From Onishia niordana (GTDB lineage: Bacteria; Pseudomonadota; Gammaproteobacteria; Pseudomonadales; Halomonadaceae), in NCBI RefSeq assembly GCF_004798965.1, contig NZ_SDSD01000002.1, positions 186,001 to 250,000 of the forward strand: 64,000 nucleotides of DNA, written 5' to 3'. The notes under the pieces were generated by a model, which did no database searches, was not told where the DNA came from, and worked only from the letters and a program-made list of their open reading frames with translations. The position numbers and the translations under genes were made by a program. This document shows, one piece after another, positions 1 to 11,792 of the stretch; position 1 is the stretch's first letter, and the number at the start of each line of letters is the position of its first letter.

Positions 1-1179
1 CTCCGCGCCATCGAGGCGCATACTTCCGTGACGGGCCGGCCAGATACCTAGCAACACGCGGGCCAGTGTCGACTTACCAGCGGCACTGGCACCAATGATG
101 CCGACATGCTCGCCGGCGGCAATGGCGATGTTGACGCCTCTTATGACCGGCCGCTCCTGGGTCGGCGGTCCCGCGGAGACGCTCTTGAGGGCCAGCTCGC
201 CCCGCGGGGGTGGCAACGCCATCCGCTCTTCATTATCCGGCACTTCTTGAAAGAGCGCCTCGAGACGTCGATAAGCAGCACGCGCCGCGACCACGCTTTT
301 CCAGCTGCCGATAGCCTGATCGATCGGCGCCAAGGCACGTCCCATCAGTAGCGAACCGGCAATCATCATGCCGGGGGTGATCTGCTCGTTGAGTACCAGC
401 AGCGCGCCCAGACCGAGAATCAGCGATTGGGCAGCCAGACGCAGGGTTCTGGTTAGGCTGAATAGCAGACCGGCACGATCACTGGCCTTTGACTGCTTGG
501 CCAAATAGCGCCGATGTTGCCGGGCCCAGCGCCTGCGGATGCCTGCCAGCATGCCCATGGCATGTAGCACCTCGGCATTGCGCAGATTGCTGGCGGCAAG
601 TTCTCGAGACTCAGCCTGGTCACGGCTGGCATCGTCGAGAAGCTGTCGAGTGACCTTCTCGTTGATCACCGCCAGCGCGAGCAGCAACACCCCCGCGACA
701 GCGGCAAAGCTACCAAACCATGGATGAAAAAGGGTCAGCACGATCAGGTAGACAGGCACCCAGACGGCGTCAAAGAAGACCAGCAGCCCTCCCCCCGCCA
801 GCGCCTGACGTAACGTTGCCAAGTCATCTAGGGGCCAGGCGCCATGACGTCCCGACAGGTTTAGGTCCCGCCAGAACATATCGCCATGTAGGCGATCATG
901 CAGTTGCATATCGAAACGGTTACCGAGCCGTACCAGAACGCGGCTACGAACCCATTCCAGCGCCCCCATGATGCAGAAAGAGAAAACGACCAGTAGCGTC
1001 ATTACCACAAGTGTCGCCTCGCTGCCTGTGGTAATAACGCGGTCGTACACCTGCAGCATGTATAAAGCAGGTGTCAGCATCAGCAGGTTAATGAAAAGAC
1101 TAAAAAAGCAGGCCCAACGCAGGGAGTGACGACAGCTTTCTAAAGCCTCACCGAGCACGGTTCGCGATTCAACTGCCAT
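1..1179 (-). CDS. Type I secretion system ABC permease/ATPase (PrtD-like), 3' end cut by window
   Basis: Inner-membrane exporter subunit that uses ATP to push an unfolded substrate through a three-part type I secretion channel. The reading frame starts at the ATG on the minus strand at 1179 and stays open for 393 codons to base 1. Hydrophobic helices occupy about residues 20-75 and 140-175 and again near 250-285. The nucleotide-binding domain begins near residue 335, with Walker A GASAAGKST at about residues 367-375. The signature and Walker B motifs lie outside the window. This layout and the SAAGKST Walker A are typical of PrtD/LipB/HasD exporters, which carry RTX proteins without a peptidase domain. 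It is divergent from the RTX protein at 1503, the obvious candidate substrate. The membrane fusion and outer-membrane partners are not seen here; the membrane fusion gene may follow outside. Confidence 0.88.
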   Translation of the reverse strand, partial: MAVESRTVLGEALESCRHSLRWACFFSLFINLLMLTPALYMLQVYDRVITTGSEATLVVMTLLVVFSFCIMGALEWVRSRVLVRLGNRFDMQLHDRLHGDMFWRDLNLSGRHGAWPLDDLATLRQALAGGGLLVFFDAVWVPVYLIVLTLFHPWFGSFAAVAGVLLLALAVINEKVTRQLLDDASRDQAESRELAASNLRNAEVLHAMGMLAGIRRRWARQHRRYLAKQSKASDRAGLLFSLTRTLRLAAQSLILGLGALLVLNEQITPGMMIAGSLLMGRALAPIDQAIGSWKSVVAARAAYRRLEALFQEVPDNEERMALPPPRGELALKSVSAGPPTQERPVIRGVNIAIAAGEHVGIIGASAAGKSTLARVLLGIWPARHGSMRLDGAE

Positions 1180-1502
1180 GCGATAAGGCTCCCAGCACTG
1201 CTGCCATAAAAGGATAAAATGTTTTAATACTTATTGGTAAATGACCAAAAACTAAATTGCTATATGGCAAAAAATTCATGCTCCTCATTGACCCACTCAT
1301 CTGCTTATACAACACTTTTTTGGTCTCTATCCTACTTCTTCGCATCGCACGATATCGGCCAATAATGCGCACTTTCAACCGGAAGAAAGTGTCCTCAAAT
1401 GGCAACAACATAGGCACTAATTTTAGACATTTAGCCCATAAAGCCACCCATTATCGTCAGTAAGTACTGTCGCCTTTTAAAGACACAGGAGAGACACAAA
1501 TC
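1180..1502. promoter_or_regulatory. AT-rich divergent intergenic region between exporter and RTX gene
   Basis: No gene is supported in these 323 bases, which are visibly more AT-rich than the flanking genes. They must hold the promoters of both divergent units. A 7-bp inverted repeat CACTTTC/GAAAGTG with an 8-base gap (1370-1391) is a possible operator. The RTX gene has an AGGAGA ribosome site at about 1488-1493. I did not find a convincing -35/-10 pair. Confidence 0.45.
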
Positions 1503-3371
1503 ATGAGTTCGTACATTGATGTCGGCAACGATACCAGTGCCGAGGAATTGCAGACGTTGATCAATGAAGCCGAAGCCGGATCGACCCTAAGGCTTGCCGC
1601 CGGTACCTTCGAGTTTGATGACGCCATCACCATCGAGCGTTCCGATATTTCTCTGATCGGAGCAGGTTCCGAACAGACGACTGTCCGTTTCAATGATGAA
1701 GCGCTGGAGCGTAATGACGATCATGCCATCCATCTGAATGGCACAGAAAATACCGACCAAGGCGAGCTGGAGTCAGCGATGAGCGAGGGCGATCAGAGCC
1801 TTGCGCTGGATCGCGACCATGACCTCCAGGTCGGCGACACCATACGCCTCTCTCAGGACAACGACGACGCTTTCTTCGATGAAATCGGCGATACGTCCTG
1901 GCGCAAGGTCGAACATGCCGACTTGCGTACCAGCATGGCCAAGGTGGCGTCTGTCGATGGCGACAGCGTCACGCTCGATCGCGGTGTACATTTTGATTTT
2001 GAGGGAGGTAAGACGCAGGTCGAACGGCTCTCAACGGTCAACGATGTCAGCCTTGGAGGCTTCAGCGTTGAGTTCGACTTGGGCACAGCCGAGGCCGGCG
2101 ACTTCGACAGTCCTATGCATGAACTGACCGGCTACCATGCCGTGTCCCTTGAGGGTACCGTCGATGCACAACTGAACGACATCACGGTCAACGATGGCCC
2201 GTCGCATGCGTTCTATTTCTCCAAGACGTTAGACACGAACGTCGAGGATATCGCCGCACATGGAGCCATCAACAAGGGCAGCGGCGGCAATGGTTACGCC
2301 TTTGAGCTGCATGAGAGCTACAACGGCAGCTTCAGTGGACTCGAGGACACTGGCATGCGCCATGGCCTGGTGTTCGCCTCCTGGCGCTCCTCTGTGGGCA
2401 ACGACGTCGAGGTCGCCTATACCGATCGCGACGTCAATTTCCACGGTGGGCGCGACCATGATAATAGCGTACGGGTCCTTGAATCCGTGCGTGACCCCGA
2501 TGCCGACACCATGTCCCCTGCCGTGTGGACCAACTCGGGTGGCGAGAGCTTCGGCGCCATCACCGATGCCGAGGCCAATGATGTGATCTTCGACTATATG
2601 GTCGGTTCACGTCGCAGCGATGACGTACAAGGCTCCGATGATGGTGTCTATCTTAACGGCAACCTGGGCGATGACACCCTGACCGGTGGCGCCGGCAATG
2701 ACATCCTCCAAGGCGGACCGGGAGACGACTGGATCGATGGCACCGATCGACTCGATGGCGGTGATGGCATCGACACGGCACGTTATGTCGGTGACTATGC
2801 CGACCATCAGGTGGCCCTCAACGCCAAAGGCGCTGAGATCACTGGCAAAGGCAGCCACGATAGCCTCACCAATATGGAATTCGCCGTCTTCGGCGATGGC
2901 AGCACCCTTCATATGGCATCGGGTAATGTCTTCTCGGGCGAGCCGCTCGCAACCCCTGATGCTTCATCAATCCTGAATGGCGACGCTGAGCTACCAGGGC
3001 TGGTCGAGGACGGCACCGAGCTGTTGGCGACCAGCAATACCACCAGCAGCTGGTCATCGGGCTATGTCGCCGAGGTCTTCATCGAGAACGTCTCCGATGA
3101 TGAGATCGTTAACCCCGAGGTACAATTCGACCTCTCCGCGGATATCGATACGCTGTGGAACGGCAGCCTGACCGAGGACGACGGCACTTACCGCGTGGAA
3201 GACAACTCCGACAACACCCTTGCCCCCGGCGAGGCCTGGCGCTTTTCCTTCAAGGCCTATGGAGACGACCAGTCGCTGCCCGACGAGATGACTGCCAGTA
3301 ACGATAATGGCAACGGCATCGACGTACAGCTACTGGGCATGGCCGACCAGGTTGATGACCTAGCGGGTTGA
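1503..3371 (+). CDS. Secreted beta-helix protein with RTX repeats and CBM2-like domain
   Basis: Predicted extracellular calcium-binding protein of 622 residues, probably acting on a polysaccharide. Residues about 15-380 look like a right-handed parallel beta-helix of the pectate lyase/epimerase type, with repeated short hydrophobic-N/D-G strands. Residues about 385-428 hold glycine-rich RTX nonapeptides (GNLGDDTLTGGAGNDILQGG and following). Residues about 509-615 resemble a CBM2 carbohydrate-binding module: conserved SWSSGY, a central LWNG, then LAPGEAWRFSFKA. The protein is strongly acidic, has no Sec signal peptide and has no cysteine at all, as expected for a type I secretion substrate and for a halophile. 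The divergent PrtD-like ABC gene is its likely exporter. No catalytic residues can be assigned, so enzyme activity is inference. An adhesive or matrix role is the main alternative. Confidence 0.75.
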   Translation: MSSYIDVGNDTSAEELQTLINEAEAGSTLRLAAGTFEFDDAITIERSDISLIGAGSEQTTVRFNDEALERNDDHAIHLNGTENTDQGELESAMSEGDQSLALDRDHDLQVGDTIRLSQDNDDAFFDEIGDTSWRKVEHADLRTSMAKVASVDGDSVTLDRGVHFDFEGGKTQVERLSTVNDVSLGGFSVEFDLGTAEAGDFDSPMHELTGYHAVSLEGTVDAQLNDITVNDGPSHAFYFSKTLDTNVEDIAAHGAINKGSGGNGYAFELHESYNGSFSGLEDTGMRHGLVFASWRSSVGNDVEVAYTDRDVNFHGGRDHDNSVRVLESVRDPDADTMSPAVWTNSGGESFGAITDAEANDVIFDYMVGSRRSDDVQGSDDGVYLNGNLGDDTLTGGAGNDILQGGPGDDWIDGTDRLDGGDGIDTARYVGDYADHQVALNAKGAEITGKGSHDSLTNMEFAVFGDGSTLHMASGNVFSGEPLATPDASSILNGDAELPGLVEDGTELLATSNTTSSWSSGYVAEVFIENVSDDEIVNPEVQFDLSADIDTLWNGSLTEDDGTYRVEDNSDNTLAPGEAWRFSFKAYGDDQSLPDEMTASNDNGNGIDVQLLGMADQVDDLAG

Positions 3372-3378
3372 CCCTCGG

Positions 3379-3410
3379 CAAAAAAAAGGGCACCCCGCGG
3401 GGTGCCCTTT
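3379..3410. terminator. Intrinsic terminator at end of sdh-suc unit (convergent with RTX gene)
   Basis: Perfect 10-bp stem GGGCACCCCG/CGGGGTGCCC at 3388-3407, flanked by eight A on the left and TTT on the right. Read on the minus strand it is followed by an eight-T run, so it is a strong terminator for the TCA-cycle transcript ending at sucD. On the plus strand it could weakly terminate the RTX gene. Confidence 0.9.
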
Positions 3411-3433
3411 GTGCCATGAGGCAGATCGCTGGC

Positions 3434-4306
3434 TTACCAGCCAGTGGCCTGCTTCAGCGCATCGCCGATCTCGGCCAGGGAGCGTACGGTCTTGACGCCC
3501 GCTGATTCCAGGGCACCGAACTTTTCGTCAGCCGTGCCCTTGCCGCCGGAGATGATGGCACCGGCATGGCCCATACGCTTACCCGGAGGCGCGGTCACGC
3601 CCGCGATGTAGGCGACTACCGGCTTGGACACGTTGGCCTTGATGTAGGCCGCGGCTTCTTCCTCGGCGGTGCCGCCGATCTCGCCGATCATGACGATCGC
3701 CTCGGTCTGCGGGTCCTGCTCGAACATCTCGAGGATGTCGATGAAGTTGGAGCCCGGGATCGGGTCACCGCCGATACCGACGCAGCTCGACTGGCCGAAG
3801 CCATGATCGGTGGTCTGCTTGACGGCTTCGTAGGTCAGGGTGCCGGAACGCGACACGATACCGACCTTGCCCGGCTGATGGATATGGCCCGGCATGATGC
3901 CGATCTTGCTTTCACCCGGTGTGATAACACCCGGGCAGTTCGGACCGATCAGGCGCACGCCCAGCTCGTCGCACTTGACCTTGGCATCCAGCATATCGAG
4001 CGTCGGGATGCCTTCGGTGATGCAGACAATCAGCTTGATGCCACCGTTGGCCGCCTCGAGGATGGAGTCCTTGCAGAACGCCGCCGGCACATAGATCACG
4101 GACGCTTCTGCGCCGGTCTCGGCAACGGCTTCCTTGACGGTATTGAATACCGGCAGGCCCAGGTGTTCCTGGCCACCCTTGCCCGGGGTCACGCCGCCGA
4201 CCATCTGGGTACCGTAGGCGATGGCCTGTTCGGAGTGGAAGGTTCCCTGGCCACCGGTGAAGCCCTGGCAGATGACCTTGGTGTTCTTATCGATCAGGAT
4301 ACTCAT
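3434..4306 (-). CDS. sucD: Succinyl-CoA synthetase (ADP-forming) alpha subunit
   Basis: Catalyses substrate-level phosphorylation, succinyl-CoA to succinate, together with SucC in the cytosol. The protein has 290 residues, the normal length. It opens with the CoA-binding Rossmann region (residues about 5-40, [14 protein letters not shown]), contains the [12 protein letters not shown] segment near residue 122 and the active-site histidine region [13 protein letters not shown] near residues 246-258. Its ATG overlaps the sucC stop by one base (TAATG), so the two are translationally coupled. It is the last gene of the sdh-suc cluster and is followed by the terminator at 3379. Confidence 0.98.
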   Translation of the reverse strand: MSILIDKNTKVICQGFTGGQGTFHSEQAIAYGTQMVGGVTPGKGGQEHLGLPVFNTVKEAVAETGAEASVIYVPAAFCKDSILEAANGGIKLIVCITEGIPTLDMLDAKVKCDELGVRLIGPNCPGVITPGESKIGIMPGHIHQPGKVGIVSRSGTLTYEAVKQTTDHGFGQSSCVGIGGDPIPGSNFIDILEMFEQDPQTEAIVMIGEIGGTAEEEAAAYIKANVSKPVVAYIAGVTAPPGKRMGHAGAIISGGKGTADEKFGALESAGVKTVRSLAEIGDALKQATGW

Positions 4307-5472
4307 TACTTGCCCTCCGCTGCCTTGACGACCTGCTGTGCCGCGTCAGTCAGGCTGGTAGCAGCGATGATGTTCAGACCGCTGGACGCCAGTTTTTCGG
4401 CACCCAGCTCGGCGTTGTTGCCTTCCAGACGCACCACGACCGGCACGTTGACGCCGACCTGCTCGACGGCACCGATGATGCCCTCGGCGATCATGTCGCA
4501 ACGCACGATACCGCCGAAGATGTTGACCAGCACGGCCTTGACGTTGTCGTCGGAGAGGATGATCTTGAACGCTTCCGCGACGCGTTCCTTGGTGGCGCCA
4601 CCGCCCACGTCAAGGAAGTTGGCCGGATTACCGCCGTTCAGATTGACGATATCCATGGTACCCATGGCCAGACCAGCGCCATTGACCATGCAGCCGATGT
4701 TGCCGTCGAGGGCTACGTAGTTCAGCTCCCAGGCCGCCGCTTCGGCTTCACGCTCGTCTTCTTGAGACGGGTCCTGCATGGCCTGCAGGTCCGGGTGGCG
4801 ATAGAGGGCATTGCCATCCAGGCCGATCTTGGCGTCGAGGCAGTGCAGATTGCCTTCGCCGGTGATCACCAGCGGGTTGATCTCGAGCAGGGCGAGATCC
4901 TTGTCGTGGAACAGCTTCGACAGGCCCAGGAAGATCTTGGTGAACTGCTTGATCTGTTCCTTGTTAAGGCCCAGCGCGAAACCGAGTTCGCGTGCCTGGT
5001 ACGGCTGAGCGCCGACCAGCGGGTCGATCTCGGCCTTGAGAATCTTCTCGGGCGTTTCCTCGGCGACCTTTTCGATCTCCACACCACCTTCGGTGGAGGC
5101 CATGAACACCACGCGACGGGTGGTGCGATCGACGACGGCGCCCAAGTACAGCTCATTGGCGATGTCGGTGCAGTTCTCGACCAGAATCTTGGCGACCGGC
5201 TGGCCGTGCTCGTCGGTCTGGAAGGTCACCAGTTTCTTGCCCAGCCACTGCTCGGCAAACGCCTTGGCCTCTTCCGGACTCTGGATCAGCTTGACGCCGC
5301 CGGCCTTGCCGCGGCCACCAGCGTGCACCTGGGCCTTGACGACCCATTTGTCACCACCGATCTTGTTGCAAGCTTCTGCAGCTTCTTCCGGGGTATCCAC
5401 GGCGAAGCCCTTGGATACCGGCAGACCATAATCGGCAAACAGCTGTTTGCCCTGATACTCGTGAAGATTCAT
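4306..5472 (-). CDS. sucC: Succinyl-CoA synthetase beta subunit
   Basis: Nucleotide-binding and specificity subunit of succinyl-CoA synthetase, partner of SucD. The 388 residues begin [20 protein letters not shown], the usual start of the family. An ATP-grasp domain covers about residues 1-240, and the C-terminal half contains [16 protein letters not shown], characteristic of the CoA-ligase domain. The start at 5472 fits the conserved N-terminus although no strong ribosome site precedes it. A 140-bp gap separates it from lpd, larger than other gaps in the cluster, so an extra promoter or processing site there is possible. Confidence 0.98.
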   Translation of the reverse strand: MNLHEYQGKQLFADYGLPVSKGFAVDTPEEAAEACNKIGGDKWVVKAQVHAGGRGKAGGVKLIQSPEEAKAFAEQWLGKKLVTFQTDEHGQPVAKILVENCTDIANELYLGAVVDRTTRRVVFMASTEGGVEIEKVAEETPEKILKAEIDPLVGAQPYQARELGFALGLNKEQIKQFTKIFLGLSKLFHDKDLALLEINPLVITGEGNLHCLDAKIGLDGNALYRHPDLQAMQDPSQEDEREAEAAAWELNYVALDGNIGCMVNGAGLAMGTMDIVNLNGGNPANFLDVGGGATKERVAEAFKIILSDDNVKAVLVNIFGGIVRCDMIAEGIIGAVEQVGVNVPVVVRLEGNNAELGAEKLASSGLNIIAATSLTDAAQQVVKAAEGK

Positions 5473-5612
5473 CGTGTCATGCCATTGGTTGCATTTGACT
5501 CGAACGATGATCGTGACACGCCACCGTTGTAGCGTGCCAAGTCATCCCCGTTCGCCCCGAACCGGTCGGAGCATGGCGCCGCTCTATTAGGCGGCGCTCG
5601 TTGTTCGACGAC

Positions 5613-7088
<1,476 letters not shown>

Positions 7089-7098
7089 TCACGCTGGC

Positions 7099-8664
7099 TC
7101 AAACGTCGAGCAGCAGGCGTGCCGGATCCTCGAGCAGTTCCTTCATGGTGACCAGGAACTGGACCGCATCCTTGCCATCGATCATGCGGTGGTCGTATGA
7201 CACGGCGAGGTACATCATCGGACGAATCTCGACCTTGCCATTCACCGCCATCGGACGTTCCTGAATCTTGTGCATGCCAAGAATCGCAGTCTGCGGCGGA
7301 TTCAGGATCGGAGTCGACATCAGCGAACCGAAGATACCGCCGTTGGTAATGGTAAAGGTACCGCCCTGCATTTCGTCGATGCCGAGCTTACCAGCACGGG
7401 CTCGCTTGCCGAAGTCGACGATGGTTTTCTCGACATCCGCAATTTTCATGCTGTCGGTGTCACGCAGCACCGGCACGACCAGGCCACGGTCGGTGGACAC
7501 GGCTACACCGATATCCTGATAACCGTGGTAGACGATGTCGCCGCCGTCGATGGACGCATTGACGTCCGGAAAGCGCTTGAGCGCCTCGGAAGCCGCCTTG
7601 ACGAAGAAGCCCATGAAACCAAGCTTGGTGTCGTGAGCCTTGAGGAAGGTGTCCTTGTACTGGGCCCGCAGGTCCATCACGGCGCCCATGTCCACCTCGT
7701 TATAGGTGGTTAGCATGGCCGCGGTCTGCTGGGCCTCGACCAGGCGCTTGGCGATAGTCTTGCGCAGGCGGCTCATCGGCACACGCTTCTCAGGACGCTC
7801 ACCCTCGGCAACAGGCGCCGCGGCCGCAGCAGGCGCTGCAGCACTGGTCGGCGCCGCCTTGGACTTCTGGGCGGCGCCTTCCTTGACGGCCTTCTGAACG
7901 TCTTCCTTCAGTACGCGACCGCCCTTGCCGGTGCCTTCTATCTTGGCCACGTCAAGGTCATGCTCAGCGACCATCTTGCGCGCCGCCGGGGCAAGGATCT
8001 TGTCGCCGACTTTCTCGTCGCCACCTTGATCGTCGCCGCTGCCCTGCGAAGCAGACGCCTCGGCCTTGTCGGGCGCGGCATCGCCGCCAGCGCCTTCGGC
8101 GAAGCTTGCCAGCACCGCCTCGGACTCGACCTGAGCGCCTTCCTCGGCCTTGATCTCGGCAAGTGCGCCGTCAGCGGGTGCAACAACCTCGAGCACCACC
8201 TTGTCGGTCTCGATATCGACCAGCACTTCGTCGCGCTTGACCGCTTCACCGACTTTCTTGTGCCAGGTCGCAACCGTGCCTTCCTGAATGGACTCCGGGA
8301 AGGTCGGCGCCTTGACGTCATGGGTCTTGCCAGAAGCTTCGGCCTTCGGCGCCGACTGGGCGTCGCTCTTTTCAGCGGCCTTATCGTCGGCGTTCTCCTC
8401 GGCCTTGGGCTCACTCTTCGCTTCGCCTGCAGCGCCGAGAGTACCCAACACCTGCTCGGAAGTGACGGTATCGCCCTCTTCGGCCTTGATCTCGGAAAGC
8501 GTACCGGCTTCGGGTGCTACGACCTCGAGCACCACCTTGTCGGTCTCGATTTCGACAATCAGTTCGTCACGCTCGACGCTGTCACCCGGCTTCTTGTGCC
8601 AAGCAGCGACGCTGCCCTCGGCAACAGATTCCGGAAAGGTTGGCGCTTTGATCTCGGTAGCCAT
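7099..8664 (-). CDS. sucB: 2-oxoglutarate dehydrogenase E2 (dihydrolipoyl succinyltransferase), two lipoyl domains
   Basis: Core of the 2-oxoglutarate dehydrogenase complex, transferring succinyl groups from lipoamide to CoA. I place the start at 8664 ([13 protein letters not shown]); the frame stays open upstream into sucA but that extension lacks family character. Two lipoyl domains are present, with lipoyl lysines at residue 43 and residue 155, both in the sequence [13 protein letters not shown]. Alanine/acid-rich linkers follow, then a peripheral-subunit-binding domain near residues 238-275 and the acyltransferase domain ending with DHRMIDG. The length of 521 exceeds the roughly 405 residues of single-lipoyl E. 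coli SucB because of the extra lipoyl domain. E1 lies 43 bp upstream and E3 49 bp downstream. Confidence 0.97.
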   Translation of the reverse strand: MATEIKAPTFPESVAEGSVAAWHKKPGDSVERDELIVEIETDKVVLEVVAPEAGTLSEIKAEEGDTVTSEQVLGTLGAAGEAKSEPKAEENADDKAAEKSDAQSAPKAEASGKTHDVKAPTFPESIQEGTVATWHKKVGEAVKRDEVLVDIETDKVVLEVVAPADGALAEIKAEEGAQVESEAVLASFAEGAGGDAAPDKAEASASQGSGDDQGGDEKVGDKILAPAARKMVAEHDLDVAKIEGTGKGGRVLKEDVQKAVKEGAAQKSKAAPTSAAAPAAAAAPVAEGERPEKRVPMSRLRKTIAKRLVEAQQTAAMLTTYNEVDMGAVMDLRAQYKDTFLKAHDTKLGFMGFFVKAASEALKRFPDVNASIDGGDIVYHGYQDIGVAVSTDRGLVVPVLRDTDSMKIADVEKTIVDFGKRARAGKLGIDEMQGGTFTITNGGIFGSLMSTPILNPPQTAILGMHKIQERPMAVNGKVEIRPMMYLAVSYDHRMIDGKDAVQFLVTMKELLEDPARLLLDV

Positions 8665-8707
8665 TGAATTTCCCTTATGAGTTCTCTCTCGTCCGATGGG
8701 GATACCT

Positions 8708-11542
8708 TCAAAGGTTGAAGGCGTCATCCACCAGTTGGCGCTGCTGTTCTACGTGCACGGACATGTAACCGGCGGCTGGCGCCGCAGAGGCGGGACGACC
8801 CGCAAATTTCAGGTCGCGTCCCATGCCATCGCGCAACATGTCTGCTACTACCCGCAGGTGATGCTGGCTTTGATACCAGGCGCCCTGGTTGAGCGGTTCT
8901 TCCTGACACCAGACAATCTGCTCGAGATTTGGATACGCCTTGAGGGCCTCTTGCAGTTCTTCCTTGGGGAAGGGATAGACCTGCTCAATGCGAACCACCG
9001 CGGTGTCTTCACGCTCATTCTCGGCGCGATAGGTGGCGAGGTCATAATAGACCTTGCCGGAACACAGCACCGCCCGCTTGACCTTCTCGGCCTCGAGATT
9101 CCCTTGGTCGGGCAGTACCATCTGGAACTTGCCGTGAGCCAGTTCCTCTAGCGTGGACGTCGCTTCCTTGTGGCGCAGCAAGCTCTTCGGCGACATGACC
9201 ACCAGCGGCTTACGCAGCGGACGAATCACCTGACGGCGCAACAGATGGAAGATCTGTGCCGGCGTCGTCGGTACGCAGACCTGCATGTTGTGCTCGGCAC
9301 ACAGCTGCAGGAAACGTTCGAGGCGCGCGGAAGAGTGCTCGGGCCCCTGCCCCTCATAGCCGTGAGGCAGCAGCATGGTCAGACCGCACAACCGCGCCCA
9401 CTTGGTTTCACCGGAGGAGATGAACTGGTCCACCACCACCTGGGCGCCGTTGAAGAAGTCCCCGAACTGGGCCTCCCAGATATCAAGCGCGTTGGGCATG
9501 GTGGTGGAATAGCCATATTCAAAGGCCAGCACGGCTTCTTCCGACAGGTAAGAATCGTGGATAGTGAAGCGCGGCTGGTCCTCGGCAATATGCTCGAGCG
9601 GCACGTACGTGCTGCCGTCCTTCTGGTTGTGCACCACCGCATGGCGGTGGGAGAAGGTGCCGCGTCCGCTGTCCTGGCCAGTGATACGAATCGGGTGCCC
9701 CTGATCGAGCAGCGTGGCGTAGGCCAGGGTCTCGGCAAAGCCCCAGTTCAGCGCCATGCCGCCGGCCACCATCTTGCGCCGGTCCTCGTAGATCTTGGCG
9801 ACCTGACGCTGGACCTGAATACCGTCCGGCACTTCACACATCTTGGTAGCGAGCTGCTGCATGCGCTTCATGTCGACGGTGGTATCGGCATCGCCGGTCC
9901 ACTCATGGCCGAGATACGGCGCCCAATCGACGAACAGAGAGGTGTTCGGCTCCTTGACCAGGGCGTTGGCCACATGATTGCCGGCCATCAGATCGTCCCG
10001 ATACTTTTCCATCTGCGCTTTGGCATCGTCTTCGCCAATCACGCCCTCATCAACCAAACGCTTGATGAAATGCGTTCGCGCCGACGGATGATCCTTGATC
10101 TTGCTGTACATCATCGGCTGGGTGCCGGAGGGTTCGTCGGCCTCGTTGTGGCCACGACGGCGATAGCACACGAGGTCAATGACCACGTCACGCTTGAACT
10201 GATGGCGATAGTCGATCGCCACCTGGGTCGCGTGCAGCACCGCGTCGGGGTCATCGCCGTTGACGTGGAAGATCGGCGCCTGAACCATCTTGGCGATATC
10301 GGTACAGTACTCGGTGGAGCGTGTATCGCCAGGGTGGGAGGTCGTAAAGCCCACCTGGTTATTGATCACGATGTGCACCGTGCCACCCGTTTTATAGGCA
10401 CGGGTCTGTGACATCTGGAAGGTTTCCATAACCACGCCCTGGCCGGCGAAGGCGGCGTCACCATGGATACTGATCGGCAGCACCATGCTGCCATCGGCGT
10501 CATCACGACGATCCTGACGAGCACGAACCGAACCTTCGACCACCGGAGAGACGATCTCCAGATGCGACGGGTTGAACGCCAGCGCCAGGTGAACTTCACC
10601 TCCCGGCGTCATCACGTTCGAGCTGAACCCCTGGTGATACTTGACGTCACCTGAGCCTTGAGAGATCACCTTCTTGCCGTCGAATTCCTCGATCAGATCG
10701 GAGGGAGCCTTGCCCAGAATATTAACCAGCAGATTGAGACGACCACGGTGCGCCATACCAATGACGACTTCCTTGGTGCCGTAGCCACCGGCCCGCTGGA
10801 TGATCTCGTCCATCATCGGGATGAAGCTTTCGCCACCTTCGAGGCCGAAGCGCTTGGTACCCGGATACTTGGATGCCAGATAACTTTCCAGACCCTCGGC
10901 TGCCGTCAGACGCTCGAGGACATGCTTGCGCACGTCCGGGCTGAACTTGGGCTTGGAGCGCACCGACTCGAAACGCTGCTGCAGCCAGCGCTTCTCTTCG
11001 GTGTCGACGATGTGCATGATCTCGCAGCCGATGGAGCGACAGTAGGTCTGCTCCAGCGCATCGACAATCTCCTTGAGCGGCGCCTTATCCTTGCCCAGGA
11101 AGAACGAGCCGGTCTGGAATTCTGTATCCAGATCGGCCTCGGTCAACTGGTGGAAGGACAGCTCAAGATCAGGTACCGGCACCTGACTACGCAGCTTCAG
11201 CGGGTCGATATCGGCCTTCTGATGCCCGCGAAAGCGATACGCATTGATCAGCTGGAGAACCTTGACCTGCTTTTTGCTCTCACCACTGTCGACGCTCGCG
11301 GTGGCCTGAGCACTACGCCGGGACTGGCCAAGCTGGTAGAACTGGTCGCGAATCGGGCTGAGCGGAATGTCTTGGGAGGGACTGCCATCCGGGCGGGGCA
11401 ATTGATCAAAGTAATTGCGCCACTCGTCGGGGACAGCATTTGGATCGACGAGGTACTGTTCATATAGCGCTTCCACATAGTGAGCGTTGCCGCCACTGAT
11501 ATGAGATGTGCGCCACATCAACTCCATTATGCCTTCTTGCAT
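8708..11542 (-). CDS. sucA: 2-oxoglutarate dehydrogenase E1 component
   Basis: Thiamine-diphosphate enzyme that decarboxylates 2-oxoglutarate and succinylates the lipoyl arm of SucB. The 944 residues match the family length. The N-terminus has the typical segment [19 protein letters not shown]. The thiamine-binding and active-site region includes [17 protein letters not shown] and [12 protein letters not shown], and the C-terminal part has [20 protein letters not shown]. The start could be 11542 or the internal ATG at 11527, which has the better spaced AGAAGG site. It follows sdhB after a 250-bp gap containing a perfect hairpin, so read-through from sdh is possible but may be modulated. Confidence 0.98.
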   Translation of the reverse strand: MQEGIMELMWRTSHISGGNAHYVEALYEQYLVDPNAVPDEWRNYFDQLPRPDGSPSQDIPLSPIRDQFYQLGQSRRSAQATASVDSGESKKQVKVLQLINAYRFRGHQKADIDPLKLRSQVPVPDLELSFHQLTEADLDTEFQTGSFFLGKDKAPLKEIVDALEQTYCRSIGCEIMHIVDTEEKRWLQQRFESVRSKPKFSPDVRKHVLERLTAAEGLESYLASKYPGTKRFGLEGGESFIPMMDEIIQRAGGYGTKEVVIGMAHRGRLNLLVNILGKAPSDLIEEFDGKKVISQGSGDVKYHQGFSSNVMTPGGEVHLALAFNPSHLEIVSPVVEGSVRARQDRRDDADGSMVLPISIHGDAAFAGQGVVMETFQMSQTRAYKTGGTVHIVINNQVGFTTSHPGDTRSTEYCTDIAKMVQAPIFHVNGDDPDAVLHATQVAIDYRHQFKRDVVIDLVCYRRRGHNEADEPSGTQPMMYSKIKDHPSARTHFIKRLVDEGVIGEDDAKAQMEKYRDDLMAGNHVANALVKEPNTSLFVDWAPYLGHEWTGDADTTVDMKRMQQLATKMCEVPDGIQVQRQVAKIYEDRRKMVAGGMALNWGFAETLAYATLLDQGHPIRITGQDSGRGTFSHRHAVVHNQKDGSTYVPLEHIAEDQPRFTIHDSYLSEEAVLAFEYGYSTTMPNALDIWEAQFGDFFNGAQVVVDQFISSGETKWARLCGLTMLLPHGYEGQGPEHSSARLERFLQLCAEHNMQVCVPTTPAQIFHLLRRQVIRPLRKPLVVMSPKSLLRHKEATSTLEELAHGKFQMVLPDQGNLEAEKVKRAVLCSGKVYYDLATYRAENEREDTAVVRIEQVYPFPKEELQEALKAYPNLEQIVWCQEEPLNQGAWYQSQHHLRVVADMLRDGMGRDLKFAGRPASAAPAAGYMSVHVEQQRQLVDDAFNL

Positions 11543-11680
11543 GTCTCGGTCACCCTACACTGATGGGGTGTTATCGGCGCCATATACGGCATCGCCGCAT
11601 CGGCGTGACTGTTGCCCTGCCGGTTGGGCTTGTGTCCTATCCGGCGGGCTTCGGCATGAACCGAAAGCCCAGGTCTCGAT

Positions 11681-11717
11681 CGCCAAGAGCCGGTGCACTA
11701 GGCACCGGCTCTTGGCG
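11681..11717. other. Perfect 16-bp hairpin between sdhB and sucA
   Basis: CGCCAAGAGCCGGTGC (11681-11696) pairs exactly with 11702-11717 around a 5-base loop. No U-run follows on either strand, so it is not a classical intrinsic terminator. It sits in the 250-bp gap between the sdh and suc parts of the cluster, and could act as a partial terminator, an RNA-processing signal or a 3'-end stabiliser for the sdh message. Confidence 0.75.
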
Positions 11718-11792
11718 ACGGGGCCGGCTCAGGTGTGGCAAAACGCCACATCCTGATATGGGAGCCCATGATAGCAAGACGAGCGCGACGAT

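Noticed and set aside
1257..1463. Short plus-strand frame between the exporter and RTX genes
   Set aside because: AT-rich intergenic DNA, no ribosome site, unlike its neighbours in codon use.
9170..10411. Plus-strand frame opposite sucA
   Set aside because: Antisense shadow of a clear sucA gene.
11681..11717. Hairpin as an intrinsic terminator between sdhB and sucA
   Set aside because: No U-run on either strand; kept only as an unexplained structure.
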